This document shows, in pieces, positions 1 through 10,757 of a DNA stretch of 64,000 nt. The translations under genes and the position numbers were made by a program. The notes beneath the pieces were generated by a model. It saw only the letters and a program-made list of their open reading frames with translations. It was not told the DNA's origin and ran no database searches. The stretch is from Deinandra increscens subsp. villosa. Its lineage: Eukaryota; Streptophyta; Magnoliopsida; Asterales; Asteraceae. The first letter of the stretch is position 1. Each line of letters begins with the position of its first letter. The DNA lies in the NCBI GenBank assembly GCA_039602395.1, contig JBCNJP010000008.1:21531817-21595816 (forward strand). The letters run 5' to 3'.

Positions 1-2704
1 TGAACCTTGTCAAAATATCAGACACATATTTGGTTTGGTGTAAGAATATGCCTTTGGCCGATTGATGAACTTGAAGACCTAAAAAGAACCCCATCTCGCC
101 CATAGAACTCATTTCAAACTTTGTTTGCATCACACGTTCAAAGTCCTTGCATAACGCGTCATTTGTGCTTCCAAAAATGATATCGTCCACATAAACTTGG
201 ACAAGTAACAGATCCTTTCCAAACTTCTTCGAAAACAGCGTACAATCCACCTTTCCTCGCCGAAAACCGTTTTCCAGTAGGTGCGTAGATAAAGTTTCAT
301 ACCAAGCTCTCGGGGCTTGATGCAATCCATATAACGCCTTGTCTAACTTGTACACTTTGTTTGGACAATCAGGATCATAAAAACCAGGCGGCTGCTTCAC
401 ATACACTTCCTCACGAATCAACCCATTAAGAAATGCACTCTTGACATCCATTTGATACACTTTGAATCCATGATATGCCGCAAAAGCTAAAAAGATTCTG
501 ATAGCCTCGATTCGTGCAACAGGAGCATAAACTTCGTTGAAATTAACACCTTCAATCTGTGAGAAACCCTGAACCACCAATCGAGCCTTGTTTCGAACAA
601 TTATGCCTCGATCATCTTTCTTACATTTAAATACCCATTTAGTACCACATGGTTCTTTGGAATTAGCGGGTAAATCCACGAGATGCCATACACCCAATTT
701 CTGAAATTGCTGCAACTCTTCTTGCATAGCCTCAACCCAAGAAGCATCTTCCAACGCCTGATCGACATTGGTTGGTTCAACTTGAGACAGAAAACATGAA
801 TGAAACACATCATTCTGAACTCCTGAATCCCTGATTTCAGCAATTAAAGCATCAACAGAATCTGCTATTTGATGACGTGTGCGAACACCAGAACTCGGAT
901 CACCAATGATATTCTCTTGAGGATGAATGGTGTGAATCCTCAGAGTAGTTGAATCAGCAACAGGAATATTATCTGCCAAATTATTAGGTAAACTTGCATC
1001 TGCTTCATCTGTGCTTGAAAGATCATCTAACGGTAAAGAAACTGGTACCGAAGAACTTGTACTTGGTAACGGAATTGGATCGTCAACAGGTGTTGACTCA
1101 GCTTCATGATACGAACTTTCATCATCATCGTCAGACGAACTCATCGTTTCTAAACTAGAAACATCCTGACTAGACGAAGTAGTGACAGATGAATTTGGAA
1201 GCTTAGGAATCCATGACCCGGAACCAGGAGTAGACAATGTATACATGATAGCAGCAGATAAGATTTCAGACTCATCTTCTTTATCAGAACTCTTTTGTGC
1301 AGCCGAGAACGAATCAACAAAATAATTATAATCAAAAGCTCGAGAATCAACCGATTTAGGTTGTAGAAAGGTATGGCGATGACAATCCACATTCATATGA
1401 TTCTCAATGGTCTTGGAAGATGTAAAATAAACTCTTTTCATTGGATGATGATATCCAACAAAAATGCCTTCAATAGCTTTAGCATCAAACTTTCCACCTT
1501 CCTTGAGAACCGTACATGAACACCCAAATGGTTCCAAGAAATTCAAACTTGGCTTTCGACCTCTGAGCAATTCATAACTTGTCTTGTTAAATCTTTTAAC
1601 AATCAGAACACGATTGAGCACATAACATGCAGTATGAACAGCTTCAGACCAAAACTTAATTGGTAAATGTGCATCCGCTAGCATCGTTCGAGCCGTTTCA
1701 ATCAATGTTCGATTCTTTCGTTCAGCTACTCCATTTTGTTGTGGAGTATACGGCGCACTGAATTCATGATAAATTCCAAACGAACCACAAAAATCCTTCA
1801 TTTTGGCATTGTTGAATTCAGAACCATTGTCAGTACGAATTCGACAAACTTTATGCTTGTATAACGATTCAAACTTAGACAACATGTTCCGAATTGAATC
1901 TGGAGTATCAGCCTTGGACGCCAAAGATGCTACCCACGAAAATCATGAGAAGTCATCCGTAATCACCAAGCAATAGTAACTACCCTCAATACTACGAACA
2001 TTCATAGGACCAAACAGATCCATATGAAGCAGTTCCAAGGGAGTGACAATCGAATTCAAACGCTTAGAAGGATGAGACTTCTTTTTCTGTTTACCTTTCT
2101 TACATGAGACACACACATCATTTATAGAGAATCTATTCTTGGAAACGCCTTCTACCAAAGAATGATTGACCAAGTAATTCATCTTTCGGTAATTGATGTG
2201 ACCCATGCGTCTATGCCACAAAATTGATTCCTTTTCAGTAGCTTTTGAGATGAAACATGTAGCAGATACAGCAGATGAAGTCTGATTCATATTTAACACA
2301 TATAAGTCCCGAAATCTGGGAGCTCGCATCACAATCCAGTCTTCAGGAATTCGAATGCCAGGTTTCAGAATCAAGCATTCTGAACTTGTAAAAGCAGTTG
2401 TGTACTGCTTATCACAAATTTGAGATACGCTTAACAAGTTGTGCTGCAGCTCTTGCACAAATTGGACTTTTTCAAAAGTAATCTTCTCGTTACCCAACTT
2501 TCCTTCACCGGTTATCTTCCCACCTTTATTGCCAGCAAAAGTAACATTTCCTCCTTGAATTGGTTTGACTTCAGACAACAAGGAAATATTACCCGTCATG
2601 TGCCTGGATGCTCCACTATCAACGACCCAAAAGTTGTTAACAGCTGGCTTTCGAGCACCCTGCACATTGTAGCAAGCAATTAGTGAGTATCTGGACCCAA
2701 GCAT
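1..2704 (-). pseudogene. pol: pol of A: protease, integrase, reverse transcriptase
   Basis: Copia pol starting at ATG 2704. Protease active site DSGAS lies near 2620. The GAG-pre-integrase motif (WHRRMGH) and a CxxC zinc finger come next, then the integrase with D (MDLFGP), D (TDNGSEF) and E (ERKNRT). RT shows MDVKSAFLNG, GLHQAPRAWY and the catalytic YVDD near 190-205. I read every codon from 1942 to 2 and found no other stop. The single break is TGA at 1943-1945 inside the integrase (DDFS*FSW), where relatives have Arg: a C-to-T change at a CpG. RNase H is cut by the window edge. Confidence 0.92.
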
Positions 2705-3967
2705 TCAGCTTTGGGTCGACCGGTATCTTCCGAAAAATCCTCAGTGGCTTTTGAAGTCATTTTAGGCAGCCACTTTTGCCTGACAGATGGAATGGATGAA
2801 TCAGCAGTAGAATCTGAAGTAGAATTATTACCAAAAACTTTGTAAGATTTATTGAAAAAATTTCTCCTTTTAAAATGTTGTTTGGTAACAACCTTTTCAT
2901 CATCCATCTTGGGCTTTGCATCAGATTTTGAATCTGAATTTGATTGCATATAAGCTGAAGCCCTCTTTCTAGCTAAAACAGGACACCGACTACGAATATG
3001 TCCTATTTTAAAACAACAATAACACCTTCTGGGATCAACAAAACCCTTAGAAACACCATCCTCAAATTTATGAGGAATGTTATCATTGTAATTTGATTAA
3101 ACACCCTTTTTAGAAACATTGGTTTTAAACCTTCTTCCTTTGGAGGTTGGTAAAGGTTTAAACAAAGGGCCAATGTATCCATGTTCATTGTAAAAACCAT
3201 AGTCATCAACACCACACCGATCAGCATATCCTTTAGGTTTAACCTTTGTGGCTTTGTTTTGTTCAAATTTACCAAAATCATCATAAAAATTGTAATCATC
3301 ACAAAAACCAAACGCTTCATAATCAAAACTATTAGTTTCTGATGAATACTGACCATCAGAGTTATAAAAACTCTTTGGTGAGTAAGATGATTGTTTTGAC
3401 TTAGTCTTAAACTTTTGATCATTTGATGACTTTGGTTTATCAGAAGGCCTTTGACCTTTGGAGGATGATCCTTGATCATTTGAACCAGACGGCACATCAG
3501 ACAAAACAATAAACTGCTCGTCTTCAAGATCTGACGTAACCACCTCAGATGGTTCTACATACCACACTTTGGCAACACGTGATGGATCAACACAAATTAA
3601 AGGAAAATCTAAATCAGAAAACACTGAATCACTTCCTTTCAAACTATACATTCTCAATTTCTGAGAAGAATCACCATCAACAGTTTTGCCTTTCAAATTT
3701 TCATCAAACTTTCCATTTTTGGCAAATTTCTTTTCACGTTTCTGAAATTTCTGAGGTTTCTTTTGATTGACCTTAGAATTTCCAGCAAACTGTCCAAACC
3801 CAACACCATTTAATTTTGCACTTCTTTCAGGTGCTTCTGGTATAGTATTGACATCAGGTGTACTTGTGTTACTTACAGAAACAACATCTATTTCAAAAAA
3901 CAAATCCGGACCTTTAGCAAATTGTGAATTTTCAAATGTTTTCATTGTTTTTGCAGTTTCAAGTATT
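2680..3967 (-). pseudogene. gag: gag C-terminal part of A (after in-frame stop)
   Basis: Continues the gag frame after the TAG at 3970. A TAA at 3097-3099 splits it again. Near 2960-3040 it carries a second CCHC knuckle, CYCCFKIGHIRSRC, intact in spacing. The end has the DTGRPKA motif seen in gag ends of B, D2 and R, and stops at 2680. It overlaps the pol ORF by 25 bases in another frame. Confidence 0.82.
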
Positions 3968-3969
3968 TT

Positions 3970-6180
3970 CTAAGCAGCCTCTAATGGTATCAGTTTGACA
4001 CTTTGAGGCTTAACCTCAGTGACAGGTTTTTCAACCTTAGAATCACTGGATTCAGACTGTTTTGACACCTCAACCTTAGGTTTGGACACATGTTTGCCTG
4101 ATTTCTTCTTATCAGTGCTTTTGGATTTATCAGATGATCCCTCCGTAAACATTGAGTAATCAAATACAACACCAGCTTTGGTTTCAGATTCCTTTGGTCC
4201 TAAACCATGAACAATGGGTGGAGGAACTGAGTTACACCCGGATTCTTTGAGCAAATCTTTTAAATGTTCATCTTTGCAAAGAAAACTTGCAAAGGAAGAT
4301 GAATTTTTGAAATTTTCAAGTTGCCTTTTAAGATCCAAAATTTCAATGTTTAATTCGGAAACTTTAGCATTTGCTTCAGCAAGCTTCTTTTCACTAAAAA
4401 TATAATCTTCCGTTTTGTTATTAAGCTCAATTTTTGTGCTCAGAACCACAGCATGTTCACTTTTCAGTTCAGCTTTAACAGCTTCCCACCTCTGTTTGTA
4501 AATTTTGACATTCTCTTCTGCTATCGAGTATTTGTCAAAATACATGGTTTTCTCATCAGAGAGTTCCTTCAGCTGATTAGCAGAATTAAGACAAAGTTCA
4601 CAAGAATTAGAAGCAACCTGAATGTTGGCCATAAAAGCATGTTGACCTTCAGCAAAGAAATCTTCACCAGGAAGATCAGGATCATCTTCAATCTTTACAC
4701 TCTGCTCCTCAGTACACAAGAAAGCAGATTCATCTGGAAAATCAGCAGCCCAATCATATCCTTCACCAGTTTGTGAAACCAATGCTTTATTGTCTGAATT
4801 TGAACCACTAGCATTTGCATTTGAACTTGAAGGATTAGTATTGCTTCCTGATGGCTTGTTACTCTGTGCAGCATACTTTTGATACAACTTTGAAGTTTCT
4901 TGCTGTTTTCCCTTGGTACACTCCTTGGCAAAATGCCCATAATTCTGAAAATTGTAGCAACGAACCTTAGACTTATCAAATCCAAGTTTTCCTTCAGGAT
5001 TTAAATCCTTCCGACCCGTTCTTTGCATATACTTTTTGCCTCTGCGTACAAGCATTTCCATGGACCAGTTAATATCCATCAATTCTAAGTCATCAGGATC
5101 AATCTGTTCATAGTCTTCATCAGTTAACTCAGCACTAGTTAACTTTCCCGCAACAACTCCGTCATAAGACGAAACCATTTCTGAAAATAAGGCCATAAAG
5201 TCGCTTGTAGTTTTTGCTGAAAAAGCACTCTGATTGTGAGTTGGAACAGAAGATGACTGATGTGAATACACAGGATATGTTACAGCAGCTTTACTAGCAT
5301 AGCTTCCACTTGAAGAACCTCTAGACATGTTTGCATGACCACTTGAAGTATTTTCTACATAAAAAGCAGTAGATGGTGGATTTGAGTTAGCCTTTGCTTT
5401 AGCATGCATGGTAGAAGCATTTTCACCAAAGTAGACATCAGGATTCTGAACTTGGGATGGTAAAGTTTTCACACGCATCATATCCAGTTCCCTTGCTAGT
5501 AAATTCCTTGTAAGTTCATCATATGTGAGATCATCAAAGCTTTTATCATGAGTCAGCAATAAAATGTAACCTTCCCATTTCTCGGGCAAAGCATCTAATA
5601 GCTTTTCTTTCAATTCTCCAGCTTCAATTTTTACTCCAACAATATCATGTTCACTGACCAAATGAGACAATCTGGAAATGAGATCATTAATGGTCTCATT
5701 CGGAACATGAGCAAAATTATCATATTCTCGCAACAACACTTTCTTCTTGCTCTTTTTGTATTGTGCATTACCTTCACATCGATGACATAAAGCATCCCAC
5801 AATTTCTTAGATGTTGTATGTGTTTTAAATTGATGCAAAATATCCTTAGGTAAAGCCATTGATAAATTGGAATATGCTTTTCTTTCCAGTTTGAATGCCT
5901 CTTTCTCAGCATCGTTCATCTTGTTAAACGGCTTCTCTTGACCAATAAACTCCCCAGTTGTGAATTTTGGAATCTCATACCCATCAAGCATAGGAGTCCA
6001 AACACTAACATCGGTCACACCGATATACGACTCATACCGAGTTTTCCAATTATGAAAATCTTCAAATCTCATCAGTTTAGGAACTTTATTCATAGTTCCT
6101 ATTTCATTATCGTAGTTCAACAACGCTTGAACAGTCGTAGACATAGCAGCAAAAGCCTGAAACGGATCCATGATTAACAA
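3970..6180 (-). CDS. gag: gag polyprotein of A, N-terminal 736 codons
   Basis: Capsid-like gag of a copia element. The N-terminal part contains MNYDNEIGT-type and W-rich segments of the UBN2/DUF4219 gag family. The first knuckle near 4920-4965 reads CYNFQNYGHFAKEC: the second Cys of the CCHC motif is Phe, so zinc binding is probably lost. A long heptad-rich coiled coil follows near residues 540-660. The ATG at 6180 is 618 bases downstream of the PBS, as expected for the first gag codon. The ORF ends at TAG (3970-3972), but the same frame stays open beyond it, so this stop is premature. Confidence 0.88.
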   Translation of the reverse strand: MLIMDPFQAFAAMSTTVQALLNYDNEIGTMNKVPKLMRFEDFHNWKTRYESYIGVTDVSVWTPMLDGYEIPKFTTGEFIGQEKPFNKMNDAEKEAFKLERKAYSNLSMALPKDILHQFKTHTTSKKLWDALCHRCEGNAQYKKSKKKVLLREYDNFAHVPNETINDLISRLSHLVSEHDIVGVKIEAGELKEKLLDALPEKWEGYILLLTHDKSFDDLTYDELTRNLLARELDMMRVKTLPSQVQNPDVYFGENASTMHAKAKANSNPPSTAFYVENTSSGHANMSRGSSSGSYASKAAVTYPVYSHQSSSVPTHNQSAFSAKTTSDFMALFSEMVSSYDGVVAGKLTSAELTDEDYEQIDPDDLELMDINWSMEMLVRRGKKYMQRTGRKDLNPEGKLGFDKSKVRCYNFQNYGHFAKECTKGKQQETSKLYQKYAAQSNKPSGSNTNPSSSNANASGSNSDNKALVSQTGEGYDWAADFPDESAFLCTEEQSVKIEDDPDLPGEDFFAEGQHAFMANIQVASNSCELCLNSANQLKELSDEKTMYFDKYSIAEENVKIYKQRWEAVKAELKSEHAVVLSTKIELNNKTEDYIFSEKKLAEANAKVSELNIEILDLKRQLENFKNSSSFASFLCKDEHLKDLLKESGCNSVPPPIVHGLGPKESETKAGVVFDYSMFTEGSSDKSKSTDKKKSGKHVSKPKVEVSKQSESSDSKVEKPVTEVKPQSVKLIPLEAA

Positions 6181-6798
6181 AACCTAAATACTGTAGTCAG
6201 CGGATCAGAATATCAAACCCCGGGTCAAAATCAGTCCTCCGGATCAAATTCTAGGTGAACGGATCAGAAACAAATCTCCCCGGATCAAAAATCAACCTGC
6301 GGAACAAAATTCTTCTACCGGATCAAAAACAACTCGCGGATCAAACTGATACGCTGCTAATCCGATACGCTGCTAATCTGATACGCTGCTAATCTGATAC
6401 ATTGCTAATCTGATACGTTGCTAATCTGATACGCTGGAACTGCCGCGTATCAAACAATAACTGCCACGGATCAGTGTTTGAAGATTGCTTGGCGGATCAA
6501 ATTCAGCGGATCACTGAATCTATGAATTTACTCTAGCGGATCAGAATCTTCAACCGGCGGATCACCAGTGGATCACCCGCGGACCAGAAGTAAAACGCAT
6601 AATTTTTCACTATTTTTGATTTTTAATGCTTGAATACAACGTACAACTCAGCGAAAATGAACTAGAAGCAATCTGAATGAAGAAAACATACTGAATTGAC
6701 GCAGAACTGAGAAGAATTGATCAAAGTCTTACCAAAACCGAAGTTTTCCTCTCCAAAACCCAAAACCGATCTGTAAATCACAGCAACTGAGCAAACCT
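6181..6798 (-). repeat. untranslated leader of A with short tandem repeats
   Basis: Non-coding leader between PBS and gag ATG. It is saturated with GGATCA/GGTCCGC-like words, and 6346-6436 is a six-unit tandem array of a 16-bp unit (CTGATACGCTGCTAAT with few changes). The same words occur in the A LTR U3. No protein is evident here. Confidence 0.75.
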
Positions 6799-6810
6799 GC
6801 TCTGATACCA
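6799..6810 (-). other. primer binding site (tRNA-iMet) of A
   Basis: The minus strand reads TGGTATCAGAGC, the standard plant initiator-Met tRNA 3'-end complement. It lies directly downstream of the LTR and fixes the element's orientation. Confidence 0.93.
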
Positions 6811-6812
6811 CT

Positions 6813-7165
6813 TGAAAAACACGTAATCGATCTTGCTAGTGCATTATTACAATCGGATTTGGACAACACAAGGTAAATAATCTTCTTTATATTGATCACA
6901 GCTTGTAAACAGAGATTACAGCGAGTACTCAGGTTACACCATGTAAAACACACACTTAAGAAAGCTCAGACCTCACTCACACACTCTGAATCAAACTGAA
7001 ACCTATATATAGAGACTGGCCAGCGGACCAACTTACTAGCGTATCAGGTGGTCCGGCGTACCACCTGATCCGCCACTGATCCGCTGGATCCATAAAACAC
7101 AACCTTATAAATTACATATTCAAACTATCAAGACCTAGCACTAGACAACACAAAATGCTCTAACA
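6813..7165 (-). repeat. 5' LTR of element A
   Basis: On the minus strand it starts TGTTAGAGCAT at 7165 and ends TTTTTCA at 6813, two bases before the PBS. A TATA-like CTATATATAGG lies near 7001-7010. U3 holds repeated GGTCCGC, GGATCA and GTACC words, which recur in the leader. The length of 353 bp fits a small copia LTR. The partner LTR is outside the window, so age cannot be estimated. Confidence 0.88.
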
Positions 7166-7944
7166 TATTCTTATTCCATCTGTTTTATGCAATAATGAAT
7201 TACATAACTGCGTTCAATATTTATACGTTTAATCCTAGGACAATAAGTTCTTGTCCTAAATGTCTGTAGTCGATTAGTTAGTGGGAGCTATACTAAAATA
7301 AGACTATTGTGACTGCTTGAGCCTTAAAGTCGTTTAACGTTCAAACTCACGGACCTCATTGGTGAGTGACGTTGGACGTAACTCGCATCACGCAATGCAA
7401 ACATGGAAGTCTTGCTTGCTTGATTAATACATGCTCTAATGTATCCTTAGACCTGAAACGCATATTCGAACTCCCTTCTACTAAGGAACATTCTTTGATT
7501 GTAGCCTAACGTTGTCGCGTAACTGCCAACCATAACGGTTACTTTTGGGAATGGCTCTGAGGTTTAGTGGGAGTTGTATGCCTCAACAAGGGATTCTGTA
7601 CTCTTGCTTCGGCAACGGTTAGACATAATGGCGCCCTCGTTGATTCCAAGTGAAATGTGTGAGGCCTCACCCAAACTTACTGTGTTTGTTGGATCACTTC
7701 GAATTGTATCGAGAACGAAAATCAATGAATAATATCTGAGAGTCCATGTCTCATAATTCATCAATGTCTTATACAGAAAGGAACATATGACAATGAATGC
7801 ACAAGTCATGAGTCTGCTTGATTGTCAATCAGATATACTTTGGCTAACGACTTAAAGTGTCAATATTAGTTGGTGTAGCCATGCATAGCTAGAGTGCCTC
7901 TGACTGCGCTCGTTAAACTGTCGCGTTCAGTCCAAGTAGGAGAC
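7166..7944 (+). mobile_element. 3' non-coding internal end of copia element G
   Basis: No ORF of note. The region ends CCAAGTAGGAGAC immediately before an LTR start, a purine-rich tract of the form found before copia 3' LTRs. Bases 7166-7170 (TATTC) are the expected target duplication of element A. The coding part of G should lie beyond A, off the left edge. Confidence 0.6.
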
Positions 7945-9129
7945 TGTTGGAAACAGGGTGTCCTGGCCCGACGAATTAACGAACCCGACCGATGTTGACC
8001 CGTAAGAGTTACACCCGGGTCAATGGACTATAAACTAATTACCTTTTTAATTAGTTAATTGAATTGATTGGCGAATAAATAAATACTGATTTATTTATTA
8101 CGATGACAAATTTAATCGGCTAAATACATTCGCGATTAAAAAGATGGATGAGTTAAACTGTTAATGGGTTAACAGTTTAACCCATTGGTGGGCCAAGGAG
8201 AATTCGCAGAAGGCCATGGTTGGCCCGTGGTCTGCGAAATTCTCCTATAGGGTGGGGAGGAGTGGAGAACAAGTCATAAGTTTTTTCGAAACCCTGATCT
8301 CCTCCTCCTCTCTCTCTCTGCGTCGCAAACCAAGGAGCAGAAGGAGAAACCCTTTGCCGTCACCGCCTTTGATCTCCGGTGACACCACCACAGTGATTCC
8401 TGATGGATCCACGTTTCGCGAGTATTATTCAGCGATTTGACCAGGAAGCAGCCACCGCCCGAGCCGAGGCTGCAAGCCGAGCCGAAGCCGCAGCCGCAGC
8501 CCAGGGCGCAGCCACCGCCGCCGCCGCCGTGTCCGCCGGTGCACCGCCGGCTGATCGCCGACCGGTGGTTCTCGCGTTGCCGGCGCAACCGAGACCACCG
8601 CGCCGCGTTCCGTCCTCGAGGCTCGCACCGCTTTACCATCCGGTACCCGCCACCTCATCACTGCCGGTTTCCGGTGACGAGATCATCCTAGGATCGGTCC
8701 CCGTCGCGATTCCGGCGGAAGGAGTTTTGTCACCACCACCGGTGGTGAAGTTACCACCACCGCCGCCACTGCCATCGCCGCCTCCGATGGCCGCCGGAGT
8801 CTCAGTCGAAGATCTGACCCGCAGGTTTGAGTCAGATGTTTCAGTTCACCCTAGCGTGAGTCCATTGAACTCGGGTGTCTCGAACGGTTGTTCGGAACCT
8901 GCTAAGGTATATCAAAATTTTAGATATGTAATTCTATTTATTTATTTATTTATTTTAAATAAATACTTTTCTATGTTTGTCGTGTACGGTGATTGATCCT
9001 GTTACAGTTGCGTCCGCGTGTTTAAATAGTTTCCGCTGCTAAATTAATCTTGTATTAATTTAATTATTAAATCGGTTTTAGTAAAAAAATTAAAATCGGT
9101 AACCCGGATCCCACTGTAAAACCCCAACA
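7945..9129 (+). repeat. LTR of element G (1.19 kb)
   Basis: Starts TGTTGGAAAC and ends CCCCAACA. It is clearly related to the LTR of element F (32954-34087): both start TGTTGGA followed by a GACCCG-rich stretch, and both have a GC-rich middle and the same splice-donor context. The PPT-like tract on its left marks it as a 3' LTR. The next bases (GGTATATG) are not a PBS. The GC-rich centre encodes an ORF (see 8403-8906). Confidence 0.83.
8403..8906 (+). CDS. LTR-encoded 168-codon ORF / exon 1 of a spliced leader ORF
   Basis: Starts ATGGATCCACG and runs 504 bases in phase 0 to AAG|GTATAT, a good plant splice donor at 8907. The product is Ala-rich near residues 15-45 and Pro-rich near 110-135, with a C-terminal part (VEDLTRRFES, then SGVSNGCS..AK). 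The homologous region of F's LTR keeps the C-terminal wording (VDDMTRQFES, GVSNGCS..AK) and the same AAG|GTATAT donor in the same phase. No known domain is recognised. Conservation between two diverged LTRs suggests selection for coding, but translation is unproven. Confidence 0.55.
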
Positions 9130-10088
9130 GGTATATGTTTGGATGTAGCAGTGATCGGGAAAAATCAGTAGCAGTTTATGGCAATAAAGATCATAGAATG
9201 GGAAAAGCTGTAAGGTTTACTAGTCTAATGTTACTGGTTATTATCTTGGTTTTTGTTGCAAGGCTACTACTGGACTTTAGCTTTAATCAAGGCAGGGTGT
9301 TGGAAAATATTCGAAGCAGTGATTTTGGGTCTGATGGTGACTGGAATGTTCCTAAGATGCTGCTGTTAATTTTTTTTACAGATGTTATTATGGTCAAGGA
9401 CTGGTATATCTGTCCTTATGTTGGTATTATTGTATTCACTTCTTGGCCCTTTGGTGGCAATTAGACTACTATTGAGATACTAATGATAACTGATGGTGCT
9501 GTTGTTAAGGGGTCTACTCATTTCAGTCTATTTTTGGTGGTTGTATATTTAGACAGTTGGTATGGAACTGTTTTGCTATTATGTGGAATCCTTCTTATAG
9601 CTGGAGATCATGTTTTCATTACTGCAATCAGAAATGCTGATTTTTTTTAAAACAGTTGCTCCTTCTGCTATTGAAAACAGTTGAAATTGGGCTAATAGTG
9701 ACATAATTGGTGTGTTAGGAAAAAGCGTTGCTCATGCTGCTAATTTTATTTTTAGTAAGGGCAGCATCCCTTGGGTTGTTGGATATAATAAGGGCTACAT
9801 TCTTTTGGTCAGACCTACTGATCCCTCCTGGAGTGTTAATATGGGCAGGATTCGTTGGTGCTGGAATGTATGTGTTAAGATTGTTGAAACTAGGTTGATA
9901 GAAATGTTGGAATATCCTTTAAAGTGGTTGCAATGGATGTGGAAAGATATAACCTTGATGGTTGGTTATTGTGTTTGTTTACGGAGGCTTGATATGGTGA
10001 ACCTTACAAAATATATTCTGGATGGCTATGACTTATGCGGATTGGAAGTGTAATTGTGGATGCTTTCTTGTTGCGGGGTATAAAGTTG
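9130..10088 (+). other. unassigned region, no recognised gene
   Basis: Two short ORFs (9135-9464 and 9712-10053) have hydrophobic stretches but no motif I recognise and no homologous copy in the window. The base composition is T/G-rich and unlike the copia internal regions. It continues past a solo LTR to 10757. It may be a decayed non-LTR element or host DNA. Confidence 0.3.
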
Positions 10089-10463
10089 TGTAGAACCACG
10101 ATACGATCTTACTACTGCATGATTCGGTAATCGGATAGCAACAAGAAGGTAAATAAAGCTTTGCTTTATTGATTCACAAAGAGATTACACAAAGTCTAGA
10201 GAGAGAGAGAGAGACACTCAGTTTCACACAGTTAAGATGTAGAGAATGACAGAAGTTCTCTCTAGCTTTCTCTAACACGAACTATTTATAGTCACTAACA
10301 TGCTGCTGGCGGACCACTAGTGTACCAAATGGTACGCCCGTACCAAATGGCCTGCGGACCATCTGGTCCGGCCACCTCAGCATGAAGCCACTAACTCACA
10401 CAGACGCTCTTGTCTAGATACAATACACGAGACACAACGTTAGCATAGGAATATGCTTCTACA
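10089..10463 (-). repeat. solo LTR, element-B family, with perfect TSD
   Basis: On the minus strand it starts TGTAGAAGCATATTCCTATG and matches the LTR of element B along its length, including TCTCGTGTATTG, the GTACCAAATGGTCC words, an ACTATTTATAG TATA region and the GATCTTACTACTG end. It is flanked by the 5-bp duplication AGTTG (10084-10088 and 10464-10468). No internal sequence is present, so it is a solo LTR left by LTR-LTR recombination. Confidence 0.92.
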
Positions 10464-10757
10464 AGTTGTTTGGAATCCCACGAGTAGGTTTTGTTATAAA
10501 AACTGGTATTATGCTTGTATTATGGGATAGATGACGGTTCCAAGTTGTATAAAGTCCTGATCTAGTATTTGGTTTTTTAGGTCGGGTGTACTTGTCTCAA
10601 CCCGTGGCCAGACTAGTTTCCTATTTTGTTGTGGGGGGGGTTTGTGTTGGCCCGTTGACTTTTAGCGGGTCTGTCCTCTTCCCTTTTGGTTGTCCTTGTT
10701 CTTTTATTCTTTTTTAATAAATTTTTGCCAAGGCTTTGCCTCTTTCCAAAAAACACT
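10464..10757 (+). other. unassigned region with A-rich tail
   Basis: Right-hand continuation of the DNA broken by the solo LTR. It ends with TTTTTTAATAAATTTTTGCC and a short A run, which could be the 3' end of a non-LTR retroelement or of a transcript. No coding sequence is recognised. Confidence 0.3.

Larger units (their letters stand above)
1..7165 (-). mobile_element. Ty1/copia element A (SIRE-like), 3' end off window
   Basis: Order along the minus strand is LTR (6813-7165), PBS (6799-6810), repeat-rich leader, gag, then protease-integrase-RT up to base 1. Protease before integrase before RT is the copia order. The long gag with a central coiled coil and two separated CCHC knuckles resembles the SIRE/Maximus lineage (family knowledge; lineage is inference). 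RNase H and the 3' LTR lie beyond the left edge. The element sits inside the 3' region of element G (7166-9129). Only three in-frame stops were found over about 6.2 kb, so it is only lightly decayed. Confidence 0.9.

Noticed and set aside
2663..2699. A mini-intron at the gag-pol junction: GTCC...CTAAT...TGCAG in A, with similar strings in R (about 62413-62451) and B (about 20742-20777).
   Set aside because: The intervals are only 36-39 bases, below the size of plant introns, and removing them does not put gag and pol in one frame in either A or R.
3003..3527. 174-codon ORF overlapping A gag in another frame.
   Set aside because: Shadow of the gag frame, which carries the conserved second knuckle and the DTGRP motif.
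9135..10053. Two hydrophobic ORFs as membrane-protein genes.
   Set aside because: Different frames, no recognisable family, T-rich composition gives hydrophobic residues by chance, and no splice or start context supports them.
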